Shown piece after piece: positions 26,694-36,560 of a stretch of 64,000 bases of DNA. Where the stretch lies: assembly GCA_002749285.1 (NCBI GenBank), contig PDPR01000012.1, positions 62,001-126,000 of the forward strand. Reading direction: 5' to 3'. The notes beneath the pieces were generated by a model that saw nothing but the letters and a program-made list of their open reading frames with translations, was not told the origin of the DNA and ran no database searches. Made by a program: the position numbers and the translations under genes. This DNA is from Maribacter sp. (GTDB lineage Bacteria > Bacteroidota > Bacteroidia > Flavobacteriales > Flavobacteriaceae). Within the stretch, counting starts at the first letter, position 1, and each line of letters opens with the position of its first letter.

Positions 26694-26710
26694 TTGGCAC
26701 GGGAATTGCC
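26694..26710 (+). promoter_or_regulatory. Sigma-54 (-24/-12) promoter ahead of lon
   Basis: TTGGCACGGGAATTGCC has the invariant GG and GC exactly 10 bases apart and matches TTGGCACGnnnnTTGC at every conserved position. Transcription would start near 26720, about 118 bp before the lon ATG. No activator site was identified. Confidence 0.7.
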
Positions 26711-26837
26711 GAACATAGGTTGTTATAAAGTGCGCTGATGCCTAAAAACAAAGGCTCAAGGCCTATATGGAACTTTTTTTAATATTAAAAATTGCCTATT
26801 ACTGTTGTATATATGACAGAATGGCTGAAAATATGCT

Positions 26838-29288
26838 ATGGGAGATTCTAAATTTTCAAATTTTGACAATATGTCCTTACAAGGGATTGACCAAGATGCG
26901 GAACTGATACCGTTATTGACGCCTGAGGATGAAGAGGAAATGAACAATGAGGGCCTGCCCAAAACTTTGCCCATATTGCCTTTGCGCAATACGGTATTGT
27001 TTCCTGGCGTGGTCATCCCGATTACCGCAGGGAGGGATGCATCCATAAAATTGATCAAGGATGCCAATAACGGTTCAAAGGTTATCGGTGTGGTTGCCCA
27101 GAAAGATGAAAAGACAGAGAACCCTGGGGTGAACGATATACATACCTTGGGTACGGCGGCCCGTATCCTAAGGGTGCTTCAAATGCCCGATGGGAACACA
27201 ACGGTGATCATACAGGGGAAAAAACGATTTGAACTGGCTGAGATCCTTACCGATAAACCGTATATGACGGCAACCGTCAGGGAGACCGCTGAGGAATCCC
27301 CAGATAAGGACGGACAGGAATTCCTGGCCATTATAGAATCTATTAAGGACCTTGCCCTGAATATCATTAAGGATAACCCGAACATTCCCAGTGAGGCGTC
27401 TTTTGCGATAAAGAATATCCAAAGCAATTCATTTTTGATAAATTTTGTCTCCTCCAATCTTAATCTCGATGTAAAAGAGAAACAGGAATTGCTGGAAATA
27501 GGGAACTTACAGGATAGGGCATTGGCCACATTGAAATATATGAATCTGGAACTCCAGAAATTGGAATTGAAGAATGTAATCCAGTCCAAGGTAAGGAGCG
27601 ATATGGACCAACAACAACGGGAATACTTCCTTCATCAACAAATGAAGACCATTCAAGAGGAATTGGGGGGTGTTTCCTATGATGAGGAAATCGAGGAAAT
27701 GCGTATAAGGTCCATGGAGAAGAAATGGGATGCCAAGGTGGGCGAACATTTTGGGAAGGAACTGGCAAAATTGCAACGTATGAATCCACAGGTTGCGGAA
27801 TATTCCATACAACGGAATTATTTGGACCTGTTCTTGGAGCTGCCTTGGAATGAATACTCAGATGATAAGTTCGATTTGAAACGTGCCCAAAAGATTTTGG
27901 ATCGGGACCATTACGGCCTAGAGGATGTAAAGAAACGTATTATCGAATATTTGGCGGTTTTGAAATTGCGTAATGATATGAAGTCGCCCATACTTTGTTT
28001 GTATGGCCCTCCAGGTGTTGGTAAGACCTCATTGGGGAAATCGGTAGCCGAGGCCTTGGGTAGGGAATATGTGAGAATGTCTTTGGGAGGTTTGCGCGAC
28101 GAGGCAGAGATCAGGGGCCATCGTAAGACCTATATAGGTGCCATGCCCGGTAGAATTATCCAAAGCATCAAAAAAGCAGGGACTTCAAATCCTGTCTTTA
28201 TTCTCGATGAAATCGATAAATTGGCCAGTAGCCATCAAGGGGATCCATCCTCGGCAATGCTCGAAGTGTTGGATCCAGAACAGAATAGTGCGTTCCACGA
28301 CAATTTCCTTGAAATGGGGTATGATCTTTCAAAGGTCATGTTCATTGCCACTGCTAATACTTTGTCGAGCATCCAACCTGCTTTGAGGGACCGTATGGAA
28401 ATCATCAACGTCACAGGGTACACCATTGAGGAAAAGGTGGAGATAGCAAAAAGGCACTTGTTGCCCAAACAATTGAAAGAACATGGACTTACTTCGAAAG
28501 ACCTTAGGATAGGAAAGCCCCAAATGGAAAAAATCGTTGAGGGCCATACAAGGGAATCGGGGGTACGTGCCTTGGAGAAACAAATCGCAAAAATGGTTCG
28601 TTATGCCGCGAAATCAATTGCTATTGGGGAGGAATACAATATAAAGATCAGTAATAACGATGTTCGGGAAATTCTTGGTCCGGCCCGATTGGAAAGGGAT
28701 AAATATGAGAATAATGATGTGGCCGGTGTGGTGACAGGATTGGCATGGACCAGCGTAGGCGGCGATATTCTTTTTATCGAATCGATCCTGTCAAAAGGCA
28801 AAGGAACCTTGAACATTACCGGGAACTTGGGTAAGGTAATGAAGGAATCGGCTACGATAGCCATGGAATATATAAAGTCGAATGCCGAAAGTTTTGGTAT
28901 CGACCCATCGGTTTTTGCCAAATACAATGTGCATATCCATGTGCCCGAGGGGGCAACACCTAAAGACGGGCCAAGTGCCGGTATTACCATGCTTACGTCG
29001 TTGGTGTCGTTGTTCACCCAGAAAAAAGTAAAGAAAAGTTTGGCGATGACAGGTGAGATTACCTTAAGGGGGAAAGTGCTTCCTGTAGGGGGTATCAAGG
29101 AAAAGATCCTTGCGGCAAAAAGGGCGCGGATCAAGGAGATCATCCTATGTGAGGAAAATAGAAAGGACATTATGGAAATAAAGGAGGAGTACCTTAAGGG
29201 GCTTACCTTTGATTATGTCACCGATATGAGCGAGGTTATCGACTTGGCGATTACAACACAGAAAGTAAAGAACGCAAAAAAACTCTAG
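26838..29288 (+). CDS. lon: ATP-dependent endopeptidase Lon
   Basis: An 816-residue Lon protease of standard length. The N-terminal substrate-binding domain (about 45-240, [20 protein letters not shown]) is followed by an AAA+ module with Walker [10 protein letters not shown] and Walker [11 protein letters not shown]. The C-terminal protease domain has the catalytic Ser in [10 protein letters not shown] and the Lys in [13 protein letters not shown]. It degrades misfolded and short-lived regulatory proteins in the cytoplasm. A clear sigma-54 promoter lies upstream, and the divergent ECF operon starts 217 bp away. cmk follows after 38 bp. Confidence 0.98.
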   Translation: MGDSKFSNFDNMSLQGIDQDAELIPLLTPEDEEEMNNEGLPKTLPILPLRNTVLFPGVVIPITAGRDASIKLIKDANNGSKVIGVVAQKDEKTENPGVNDIHTLGTAARILRVLQMPDGNTTVIIQGKKRFELAEILTDKPYMTATVRETAEESPDKDGQEFLAIIESIKDLALNIIKDNPNIPSEASFAIKNIQSNSFLINFVSSNLNLDVKEKQELLEIGNLQDRALATLKYMNLELQKLELKNVIQSKVRSDMDQQQREYFLHQQMKTIQEELGGVSYDEEIEEMRIRSMEKKWDAKVGEHFGKELAKLQRMNPQVAEYSIQRNYLDLFLELPWNEYSDDKFDLKRAQKILDRDHYGLEDVKKRIIEYLAVLKLRNDMKSPILCLYGPPGVGKTSLGKSVAEALGREYVRMSLGGLRDEAEIRGHRKTYIGAMPGRIIQSIKKAGTSNPVFILDEIDKLASSHQGDPSSAMLEVLDPEQNSAFHDNFLEMGYDLSKVMFIATANTLSSIQPALRDRMEIINVTGYTIEEKVEIAKRHLLPKQLKEHGLTSKDLRIGKPQMEKIVEGHTRESGVRALEKQIAKMVRYAAKSIAIGEEYNIKISNNDVREILGPARLERDKYENNDVAGVVTGLAWTSVGGDILFIESILSKGKGTLNITGNLGKVMKESATIAMEYIKSNAESFGIDPSVFAKYNVHIHVPEGATPKDGPSAGITMLTSLVSLFTQKKVKKSLAMTGEITLRGKVLPVGGIKEKILAAKRARIKEIILCEENRKDIMEIKEEYLKGLTFDYVTDMSEVIDLAITTQKVKNAKKL

Positions 29289-29326
29289 TATTTTAGGACA
29301 TCCTTTTTTCTTTCTATTTTTAGTGT

Positions 29327-30034
29327 ATGGAAAAAATAACGATTGCCATTGACGGGTATTCATCAACTGGAAAAAGCACCATTGCCAAACAATTGGCAAA
29401 GGCCCTTAACTATATTTATGTAGATACAGGGGCTATGTACAGGGCAGTTACCCTACATGCCATGCGGAATGGTTTTGTGGATGGGAATACCTGTAATGTC
29501 GATGCATTGTTAGCTTCACTGGATGGGATTGAACTTCGGTTTGTCTATAATGACGCCTTGGGTTTTGCCGAAATGTATTTGGGCGATGAGAATGTAGAGC
29601 GTGAGATCAGGGCTATGGAAGTCTCGAAATTGGTGAGCAAGATAGCTGCCATTGAGGGAGTACGGCGGAAGTTGGTGTCCATTCAGCAAAAGATGGGTGG
29701 GGAAAAAGGTGTTGTAATGGACGGACGGGATATTGGTACCGTTGTGTTCCCCGATGCGGAATTAAAGATTTTCATGACAGCATCCCCCGAAAAACGAGCT
29801 ACAAGACGGTATAGGGAATTGCTGGACAAAGGGGAGGATGTAGAATACAGTGAGGTGCTTAAGAATGTTGAACACCGCGATTATGTTGATTCGCACCGTA
29901 AAGTATCACCTTTGAGAAGGGCAGGGGATGCCATTGTTTTCGATAATAGCGACATGGGTCTCGAAGATCAGTTCTCTAGGGTCTTGGGTTTTGCGAATAG
30001 GGTAATCGACAAACAAAAAAAAGACGTTCATTAG
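29327..30034 (+). CDS. cmk: Cytidylate kinase
   Basis: A 235-residue (d)CMP kinase. It has a P-loop ITIAIDGYSSTGKSTIAKQL, the CMP-binding DTGAMYRA, MDGRDIGTVVFPDAELKIFM and the lid RRYRELLDKGE. It makes CDP and dCDP from CMP and dCMP. The final codons and the stop lie inside the terminator hairpin at 30015-30045. In related genomes cmk often lies near rpsA; here a LysM gene and a transposase fossil lie between them. Confidence 0.96.
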   Translation: MEKITIAIDGYSSTGKSTIAKQLAKALNYIYVDTGAMYRAVTLHAMRNGFVDGNTCNVDALLASLDGIELRFVYNDALGFAEMYLGDENVEREIRAMEVSKLVSKIAAIEGVRRKLVSIQQKMGGEKGVVMDGRDIGTVVFPDAELKIFMTASPEKRATRRYRELLDKGEDVEYSEVLKNVEHRDYVDSHRKVSPLRRAGDAIVFDNSDMGLEDQFSRVLGFANRVIDKQKKDVH

Positions 30035-30045
30035 AACGTCTTTTT
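30015..30045. terminator. Bidirectional terminator between cmk and the LysM gene
   Basis: GACGTTC (30023-30029), loop atta, GAACGTC (30034-30040), with an A run before and five T after. The stem contains the last codons and stop of cmk and also serves the convergent LysM gene ending at 30066. Confidence 0.88.
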
Positions 30046-30065
30046 CAATATATACTATTTTATTC

Positions 30066-30446
30066 TTATAGATTTGGAATGACCAAGACCTGATCGGGAT
30101 GGATTACATCCGGGTTCTTAAGGATATTGGTGTTCGCCTCGAAAATTTGTTTGTATTTCATGGGGTCGCCATAGTACTTCTTGGCGATCTTGCTCAAAGA
30201 TTCCCCACTTTTCACAGTGTGTCTGTGGAATACCGATTCGTCGGCAACGATGATATTGGCTTTAATGTCAGAAGGATGCTCCCCACCTATTTCCTTGATT
30301 TTATCCCATAAAAGGTTCTTCTCGTATTGGGTGCCTGCGGTACCTTTTATTTTTAATACACCATTCTCTTCGGTAACCTTACCGTCCTTGATCGATAATT
30401 CTTCGCCAAGGTCCAAAACGGGCTGGTATTTTACTTTAACACTCAT
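30066..30446 (-). CDS. LysM domain protein (BON-LysM, YgaU/LysM-type)
   Basis: A 126-residue protein from the Met at 30446, which begins SVKVKYQPVLDLGEELSIKD. The longer frame to 30617 has no support. The first 70 residues are a small domain related to the BON part of YgaU (LWDKIKEIGGEHPSDIKANI). The C-terminal LysM module reads HRHTVKSGESLSKIAKKYYG and ends with DVIHPDQVLVIPNL, which binds peptidoglycan glycan or K+ in YgaU relatives. No signal peptide is seen. It is convergent with cmk. Confidence 0.85.
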   Translation of the reverse strand: MSVKVKYQPVLDLGEELSIKDGKVTEENGVLKIKGTAGTQYEKNLLWDKIKEIGGEHPSDIKANIIVADESVFHRHTVKSGESLSKIAKKYYGDPMKYKQIFEANTNILKNPDVIHPDQVLVIPNL

Positions 30447-30589
30447 AGTTGTAATTTGATTACGGTTAATATTTATTGGCGTAAAGGTAACGATTTCTGT
30501 CCTAATTTTCGGGGGGGGGAACCAATAGCGACCCAAACGTTTAAAAAAGAGGGGGTTTTGTCCCTCAAGGTTACCTTTGTGGCGCAGCA

Positions 30590-31345
30590 CGAAAAACACC
30601 TTTCCCGGATACCTCAAGATCCAAAAGATCGGTTAAGCCGCACCAAAGCAACAAACATCGAAAAGGACCTGATAGTTGGTCTCGATGCTCTTTTGTCAAT
30701 TTGCCAATGGCCAGTCCTTGCGTGATACAAGTAATGGTCTTCGCCCTGCCACTGTAAACCCTGATCCTTTGGGATGCTTGGGGCACCTTCAAGACCTACT
30801 TCAGTTTATCGGAACAAAAACAGGGGTCGGGGGCTTTTTAGGGATTGCTATTACTTTCTGTTGGAAGGTATGGGACAGCAAGTTCAAATGAAACGCACTA
30901 AATTCAAAATCAAGTCAAAAATACTTTTGTTGGATGCGACAACAATAAGTCTTTGTTTGGGCCTGTTCGATCGGGCAGGACACAAAACCAGGAAAGTAGC
31001 CGTGAAAATGCATACCCTTCTTGATTATGATGTGTGTGGATGTAACCGGTGGTAAAACAGCGGATAACAAAGGAACTTACGATATACCTCTGTCAAAAGG
31101 CAGCGTTATTGTTGCCGATAGGGGCCTTGCAATGTTGAATATTCGGGACAGTAGCCAAGTTTGTTTTGTCGTTGGGCACAAAGACAATATAAGACCTAGG
31201 ACCATAAAAGAATTGGAACCCCCGGAAGAACGTCATCAACACGTACTGAAGGTGAGGTCATTAAGCCTATAGGTGCTGAAACAAAAGGGCAACCACCACC
31301 AGATAAATACATACATAGGGTTCTTTTTTGAAAAAACGATTACAT
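30590..31345 (+). pseudogene. Decayed IS4-family transposase
   Basis: Fragments in different frames line up with IS4-type transposases of Bacteroidota. CQFANGQSLRDTSNGL (about 30695-30742) is followed by KFKIKSKILLLDATTISLCL (first catalytic Asp), KMHTLLDYD, then after a frame change near 31038 GKTADNKGTYDIPLSKGSVI with VADRG (second Asp), and ERHQHVL. A further shift leads to EVIKPIGAETKG. Stops and at least three frameshifts make it non-functional, and the Glu-containing C-terminus is unrecognisable. It separates cmk/LysM from rpsA. I found no clean terminal inverted repeats. Confidence 0.8.
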
Positions 31346-31458
31346 AGAGGATGAAACCAGTAAAATGAATAGGATCGGTGTGCCTGAAAATTATTTAGGA
31401 CAGGATTAGGGGAAAACAAGGAATACTGTATTGTAAATCGATTATAGTGCCCTAGTTG

Positions 31459-31489
31459 TTTGTAAATACATAATAAAATCGTAGTTTTG
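31459..31489 (+). promoter_or_regulatory. rpsA promoter and leader start
   Basis: TTTG (31459-31462), 19 bp, TAGTTTTG (31482-31489): a full Bacteroidota consensus. Transcription should start near 31496, giving a leader of about 113 nt before the rpsA ATG. That is long enough for S1 autoregulation. An in-frame GTG at 31576 lies inside the leader. Confidence 0.75.
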
Positions 31490-31608
31490 CACTCCTTTTT
31501 TACAGAGAATCAAGAGGAAAGGGGGGTAAAATAAAAGATCGTATTAACATCTTCTGTAGTAATTGTTTAACTCTTGTGGCACTATGGAATACAAATTTAA
31601 ATCAGCAA

Positions 31609-33453
31609 ATGGCTGAAGAAGAAACAACAAAACCAGTAGAGGAAGCGGTAGAGGCTACTCCGGGAACAGAAACAAAGGTGGAGACACCTGTACAGGATCC
31701 AAAGGAATTTTTGGAAAATTTTGATTGGGAAAAGTACGAACAAGGTATTGAACGTGTTGATGACTCCAAACTCCAGGAGTTTGAGACATTGGTCGCCGAA
31801 AACTTTGTCGATACGGCAGATGAAGATGTTGTACAGGGTACCGTAGTGTACTTGACCGATAGGGAGGCTATTATCGATATCAATGCAAAATCGGAAGGTG
31901 TTATCTCCTTGAACGAATTCCGTTACAACCCAGACCTGAAAGTAGGTGACAAGGTAGAGGTGTTGATCGATATCCGTGAGGATAAAAGTGGCCAATTGGT
32001 ACTTTCCCACAGAAAGGCCAGGACCATTATGGCTTGGGACAGGGTGAATGCCGCACATGATAAGGAAGAAATTGTCAGTGGTTTCGTTAAATGTAGGACC
32101 AAAGGTGGTATGATCGTCGATGTATTCGGTATAGAGGCTTTCTTGCCAGGTTCGCAGATCGATGTTAAACCGATTAGGGATTACGATCAGTATGTAAATA
32201 AAACTATGGAATTCAAGGTGGTCAAGATCAACCACGAGTTCAAAAACGTAGTGGTTTCGCATAAGGCACTTATCGAGGCCGATATCGAAGAACAGAAAAA
32301 AGAGATCATCAGCCAGTTGGAAAAAGGACAGGTACTTGAAGGTGTTGTCAAGAACATTACTTCTTACGGAGTCTTTATCGATCTTGGTGGTGTTGATGGT
32401 CTGGTACATATTACCGACCTTTCCTGGAGCAGGATCAACCATCCGAACGAGGTTGTTGAACTAGATCAGAAACTGAACGTTGTTATCTTGGATTTTGATG
32501 AGAACAAATCAAGGATCCAGTTGGGTCTTAAGCAATTGGAAAAACATCCTTGGGATGCCTTGAGCGAGGATATCAAAATTGGCGACAAGGTCAAAGGTAA
32601 GGTTGTTGTTATAGCCGACTATGGTGCATTCATCGAAGTTGTGGAAGGTGTGGAAGGATTGATCCACGTTTCCGAAATGTCATGGTCGACCCACTTACGT
32701 TCTGCACAGGACTTCGTGAAAGTCGGTGATGAAGTAGAGGCTGTGGTATTGACATTGGATAGGGAAGATCGTAAAATGTCCTTGGGCATAAAACAATTGA
32801 CCCCGGACCCATGGACCGATATTACCACCAAATACCCTGTAGGATCTAGGCATAAGGGAATCGTTAGGAACTTTACCAATTTCGGTGTATTCCTGGAATT
32901 GGAAGAAGGAATCGACGGTTTGATCTATATTTCGGATCTTTCATGGACCAAGAAGATCAAACACCCATCGGAATTTGTGGCTGTAGGCGACACTTTGGAA
33001 GTGGAGGTATTGGAATTGGATGTTGAAGGACGTAAATTAAGTTTAGGTCACAAACAGACTACCGAGAACCCATGGGACAAACATGAAACCGAATTTGCTG
33101 TTGGCACCATCCATAAGGCGGCCATCACCGATATCGTAGATAAAGGTGCAACGATTGACTTTAATGAGGATATCACTGCATTTGTCCCACAGCGTCATTT
33201 GGAAAAAGAGGATGGTAAGAAATTAGGCAAGGGCGAAGAAGCGGAATTCAAGATCATTGAGTTCAATAAAGACTTTAAGCGTGTTGTAGCCAGCCATACC
33301 GCTATCTTTAGGGAAGAAGAGCAACGTAATGTAAAATCCGCGGCCAAAAGGGCAGCGGCCAGTGCCGATGAGGCTAAACCTACTTTAGGGGATGCTAATG
33401 AGGCATTACAGGCGTTGAAAGATAAGATGGAAGCTAATTCAAAGAAGAAATAA
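31609..33453 (+). CDS. rpsA: 30S ribosomal protein S1
   Basis: A 614-residue S1 protein from ATG 31609 (MAEEETTKPVEEAVEA). An acidic N-terminal extension precedes six S1 RNA-binding repeats, recognisable at GVVKNITSYGVFIDLGGVDG, GKVVVIADYGAFIEVVEGVE and GIVRNFTNFGVFLELEEGID. It binds mRNA leaders and brings them to the 30S subunit. This is important in this group, where Shine-Dalgarno pairing is weak. An upstream in-frame GTG (31576) would add 11 residues not typical of S1. A strong terminator follows at 33494-33525. Confidence 0.96.
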   Translation: MAEEETTKPVEEAVEATPGTETKVETPVQDPKEFLENFDWEKYEQGIERVDDSKLQEFETLVAENFVDTADEDVVQGTVVYLTDREAIIDINAKSEGVISLNEFRYNPDLKVGDKVEVLIDIREDKSGQLVLSHRKARTIMAWDRVNAAHDKEEIVSGFVKCRTKGGMIVDVFGIEAFLPGSQIDVKPIRDYDQYVNKTMEFKVVKINHEFKNVVVSHKALIEADIEEQKKEIISQLEKGQVLEGVVKNITSYGVFIDLGGVDGLVHITDLSWSRINHPNEVVELDQKLNVVILDFDENKSRIQLGLKQLEKHPWDALSEDIKIGDKVKGKVVVIADYGAFIEVVEGVEGLIHVSEMSWSTHLRSAQDFVKVGDEVEAVVLTLDREDRKMSLGIKQLTPDPWTDITTKYPVGSRHKGIVRNFTNFGVFLELEEGIDGLIYISDLSWTKKIKHPSEFVAVGDTLEVEVLELDVEGRKLSLGHKQTTENPWDKHETEFAVGTIHKAAITDIVDKGATIDFNEDITAFVPQRHLEKEDGKKLGKGEEAEFKIIEFNKDFKRVVASHTAIFREEEQRNVKSAAKRAAASADEAKPTLGDANEALQALKDKMEANSKKK

Positions 33454-33493
33454 GCTTCTGTTTAATAGGTTTTCCTATATAAAATGGGAATCA

Positions 33494-33525
33494 AAAAGCC
33501 CTGACTATCCGGTCAGGGCTTTTTT
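33494..33525 (+). terminator. Intrinsic terminator of rpsA
   Basis: AAAAGCCCTGAC (33494-33505), loop tatccg, GTCAGGGCTTTT (33512-33523), followed by T. A 12-bp perfect stem. Confidence 0.95.
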
Positions 33526-33563
33526 GTTTGCCCTATGGTCAATGGATATTTGTAATAATTCCC

Positions 33564-33571
33564 TATTTTTG
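33564..33571 (+). promoter_or_regulatory. Candidate -7 element for pyrR
   Basis: TATTTTTG fits TAnnTTTG. The start would fall near 33578, leaving about 20 nt before the pyrR ATG, too short for a PyrR-binding attenuator at this position. Confidence 0.45.
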
Positions 33572-33597
33572 TCAAACAAAAGTGTTGCTGGCCTATT

Positions 33598-34137
33598 ATG
33601 AGTCAAAAAGTACTACTCTCCTCAAAAGAAATCAATATCATCTTACATAGATTGGCTTGCCAATTGCTTGAAAACCACCTTGATTTTTCCGATACGGTAC
33701 TGATCGGGATGCAGCCTAGGGGAAGGTTCGTAGCCGAAAGGCTCACCAAGATCCTTAAAGAGGAATATAAAGTAAAACATATTGATGTCGGATTCCTGGA
33801 CATAACCTTTTATAGGGACGACTTTAGGAGGGGGGATAAGCCCCTGGAGGCCAACCAGACCAACATAGATTTTTTGGTAGAGGGCAAGAAAGTGGTCTTG
33901 GTCGATGATGTGCTGTATACCGGCAGAAGTATCCGGGCGGCCCTGACCGCCATCCAGTCTTTTGGGCGACCTTCCGAAATAGAGCTATTGACCCTGATAG
34001 ATAGGCGGTTCAGTAGGCACTTACCCATACAGCCAACTTATAGGGGGCGGCAGGTAGATGCCATAAACAATGAAAGGGTTGTTGTACTCTGGGAAGGGAA
34101 CGATGGTAAAGATGAAATTTATCTGATAAATAAATAA
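33598..34137 (+). CDS. pyrR: Bifunctional pyrimidine regulator / uracil phosphoribosyltransferase PyrR
   Basis: A 179-residue type I phosphoribosyltransferase. The PRPP loop reads VVLVDDVLYTGRSIRAAL, and the segment IGMQPRGRFVAERL is typical of PyrR. In Firmicutes it senses UMP/PRPP and attenuates the pyr operon by binding RNA. In Bacteroidota it may act mainly as a salvage enzyme. Only 3 bp separate it from pyrB, so the regulator and the first committed enzyme of pyrimidine synthesis are cotranscribed. No attenuator structure is seen in the short leader. Confidence 0.93.
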   Translation: MSQKVLLSSKEINIILHRLACQLLENHLDFSDTVLIGMQPRGRFVAERLTKILKEEYKVKHIDVGFLDITFYRDDFRRGDKPLEANQTNIDFLVEGKKVVLVDDVLYTGRSIRAALTAIQSFGRPSEIELLTLIDRRFSRHLPIQPTYRGRQVDAINNERVVVLWEGNDGKDEIYLINK

Positions 34138-34140
34138 GCA

Positions 34141-35076
34141 ATGGCCGAACTGAGTGTAGATCACTTACTGGGTATCAAATATATCAATGAAAAGGATATT
34201 CAGCTCATTTTTGAAACCGCCGATCAATTCAAGGAGGTAATCAACCGACCTATTAAGAAGGTTCCTTCGCTACGGGACATTACTATAGCCAATATATTTT
34301 TTGAAAATAGTACAAGGACAAAATTATCGTTCGAGCTGGCAGAAAAACGACTCTCCGCGGATGTCATAAACTTTTCCGCAGGCCAATCTTCTGTAAAGAA
34401 GGGGGAGACCTTGATCGATACCGTGAACAATATCCTATCCATGAAAGTGGATATGGTGGTCATGAGGCATCCCAATCCCGGGGCGGGCATATTCCTGTCG
34501 AAACATGTCAAGGCGGCCATAGTGAATGCTGGTGACGGGGCACATGAACACCCTACACAGGCTTTGTTGGATTCTTTTTCGATTCGTGAAAGATTGGGGG
34601 ATGTAGCAGGGAAAAAAGTAGTCATCGTTGGTGATATCCTGCATTCCAGGGTAGCTCTTTCCAATATATTCGCACTGAAACTGCAAGGGGCCCAGGTAAA
34701 GGTGTGTGGGCCAAGGACATTGATGCCCAAGCATATAGGGTCTTTAGGTGTTGAGGTGGAGACCGATTTGGTCAAAGCCTTGAATTGGTGCGATGTCGCC
34801 AATATGCTTCGTATACAAAATGAACGTTTGGATATTAGCTATTTTCCAACGACAAGGGAGTACACCCAACAATTCGGGGTGAATAAGGCCTTACTCGATT
34901 CATTGGACAAGGAAATCGTTATCATGCACCCTGGCCCCATAAATCGCGGTGTTGAGGTTACAAGTGATGTTGCTGATTCAAAACAATCCATTATCCTGGA
35001 CCAGGTCGAAAATGGGGTTGCTATACGTATGGCCGTGATTTATTTATTGGCCTCAAAAATAAAACAACACCTATGA
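34141..35076 (+). CDS. pyrB: Aspartate carbamoyltransferase catalytic chain
   Basis: A 311-residue transcarbamoylase of the standard length. The carbamoyl-phosphate loop is FFENSTRTKLSFELAEKRL, then MRHPNPGAG, the HEHPTQALLDSF motif, the aspartate-binding segment MLRIQNERLD and the C-terminal MHPGPINRGVE. It condenses carbamoyl phosphate with aspartate in de novo pyrimidine synthesis. No regulatory chain gene (pyrI) follows. The stop overlaps the next gene's ATG by 4 bp. Confidence 0.97.
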   Translation: MAELSVDHLLGIKYINEKDIQLIFETADQFKEVINRPIKKVPSLRDITIANIFFENSTRTKLSFELAEKRLSADVINFSAGQSSVKKGETLIDTVNNILSMKVDMVVMRHPNPGAGIFLSKHVKAAIVNAGDGAHEHPTQALLDSFSIRERLGDVAGKKVVIVGDILHSRVALSNIFALKLQGAQVKVCGPRTLMPKHIGSLGVEVETDLVKALNWCDVANMLRIQNERLDISYFPTTREYTQQFGVNKALLDSLDKEIVIMHPGPINRGVEVTSDVADSKQSIILDQVENGVAIRMAVIYLLASKIKQHL

Positions 35077-35405
35077 TATTCGATAAAGAGGGCACCACTA
35101 CGATCGTATTCCAAGAGAACATCTCGATCCAGGATTTTTTAAAGAACCTTGAATCGGGTTATGACAAGATAAAAAATGATAATATCATTCTTAACCTGTC
35201 CCCATTCCCAAAGCTTTCTTCTGGTGATATCTTGGAATTCCTGCCTATTTCGAACCGGCATAGGGAGATGCATAGATCATTTGTGTTGGTAACCGGGAAA
35301 GTGTCTTTCGATGAAGTTCCCGAAAGGTTATATGTGGTGCCCACCATACAGGAAGCCATGGATATTATTGAAATGGAAGAGATAGAAAGGGATCTTGGTC
35401 TCTGA
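35073..35405 (+). CDS. Conserved protein encoded between pyrB and rnz
   Basis: A 110-residue protein with alternating beta/alpha character (TTIVFQENISIQDFLKNLES, NIILNLSPFPKLSSGDILEF). It resembles the STAS-like fold, but I cannot name a family with certainty. It overlaps pyrB by ATGA, so translation is coupled, and it precedes rnz by 74 bp. In databases such proteins are often labelled ribonuclease Z only because of this neighbourhood; no metallo-hydrolase motif is present. It ends with an acidic tail (IIEMEEIERDLGL). Confidence 0.65.
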   Translation: MIFDKEGTTTIVFQENISIQDFLKNLESGYDKIKNDNIILNLSPFPKLSSGDILEFLPISNRHREMHRSFVLVTGKVSFDEVPERLYVVPTIQEAMDIIEMEEIERDLGL

Positions 35406-35479
35406 AAACCCATGATGGAAAATGATTTCTGGATAGGGTCTTGCCATTTCCGATCGTTAATTTTTTAATTTCCGTTTTC

Positions 35480-36385
35480 ATGAAACTACAGATTCTGGGG
35501 TGCTATGCAGCGACCCCACGTACGTTGACAAATCCGACTTCACAAGTGTTGGAGATCAGGAACCATATGTTCCTGGTCGATTGTGGGGAGGGTACACAAC
35601 TGCAATTACGTAAGCATAAGATCAAATTCTCCAGGATCAACCATATTTTCATTTCACACCTACACGGCGATCATTTTTTCGGGTTGCCGGGGTTGGTTTC
35701 CACTTTTCGACTTTTGGGACGTGACAAGGAGTTGCATATCTATGGGCCTAAAGGAATCAAGGAAGCGATTACACTACTGTTGAAATTGGGCGACTCATGG
35801 ACGAATTACCCTTTACTGTTCCATGAATTGATTTCAAAAGAGCCCGAACTCCTTTTTGAGGACCATAAAATAACGGTTGAAACCATTCCGTTGAACCACA
35901 GGGTGTATACCAACGGCTTTCTCTTTAAGGAGAAGTTGAGGGAAAGAAAGCTCGATGTAGAGGCTGTTGCCCAATACAAAATAGACAAGTGTTATTTTCA
36001 GAACATAAAAAACGGAATGGATATCACCTTGGATGATGGTACGCAGTTGCCTAATAATATACTCACATTTGACCCCCCTAGGCCCAAAAGCTATGCATTC
36101 TGTAGTGATACAAGTTACTTTCCCAAGATTATCGGGCAGATACAGGAAGTTGACGTTCTGTACCACGAGTCCACCTTTTTGGAATCCGAGGCACATTTAT
36201 CGCAAAGAACCAAGCATACAACGGCCAAGGAAGCTGCAACGATCGCCAAGAAAGCCAATGTGGGTATGCTGATCTTGGGACACTATTCCACACGGTATAA
36301 GTCCATTGACCTTTTTAGGGAAGAAGCTATGGGGGTTTTCCCCAACGTGGCTTTGGCCGATGATGGGAAGGTATTCGAGATGTAA
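35480..36385 (+). CDS. rnz: Ribonuclease Z
   Basis: A 301-residue metallo-beta-lactamase fold nuclease. The first zinc motif is HIFISHLHGDHFFGLPGL (HxHxDH), and later ligands occur in ETIPLNHRVYTNGF, SYAFCSDTSYF and LGHYST. It trims the 3' ends of tRNA precursors. I chose the Met at 35480 (MKLQILGCYAATPRT), which is the normal start; the upstream in-frame ATG at 35441 adds a hydrophobic stretch foreign to the family. It follows the small protein at 35073 in the same transcription unit. Confidence 0.95.
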   Translation: MKLQILGCYAATPRTLTNPTSQVLEIRNHMFLVDCGEGTQLQLRKHKIKFSRINHIFISHLHGDHFFGLPGLVSTFRLLGRDKELHIYGPKGIKEAITLLLKLGDSWTNYPLLFHELISKEPELLFEDHKITVETIPLNHRVYTNGFLFKEKLRERKLDVEAVAQYKIDKCYFQNIKNGMDITLDDGTQLPNNILTFDPPRPKSYAFCSDTSYFPKIIGQIQEVDVLYHESTFLESEAHLSQRTKHTTAKEAATIAKKANVGMLILGHYSTRYKSIDLFREEAMGVFPNVALADDGKVFEM

Positions 36386-36560
36386 TCGCACGATTGTGAT
36401 AATAGGGCCTATCCGCAGAACCTGTTATGTGGGCCAAGCTCTTTTCGATTTCCCTTACCCCACTGTGTTTTGTCATTGTTGGTAATAAATACATTGGAAA
36501 CCTTCCCTTTTGCCTATCTTTTAAAGAACTTTGTATATATTGGTTTCAGATTACAGTACA

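Noticed and set aside
31597..32442. Long open frame (281 codons) on the minus strand inside rpsA
   Set aside because: It is a shadow of the strongly conserved S1 repeats on the plus strand. Its product has no recognisable features.
33541..33597. PyrR-binding attenuator ahead of pyrR
   Set aside because: The predicted leader is only about 20 nt, and the nearby hairpin is the rpsA terminator.
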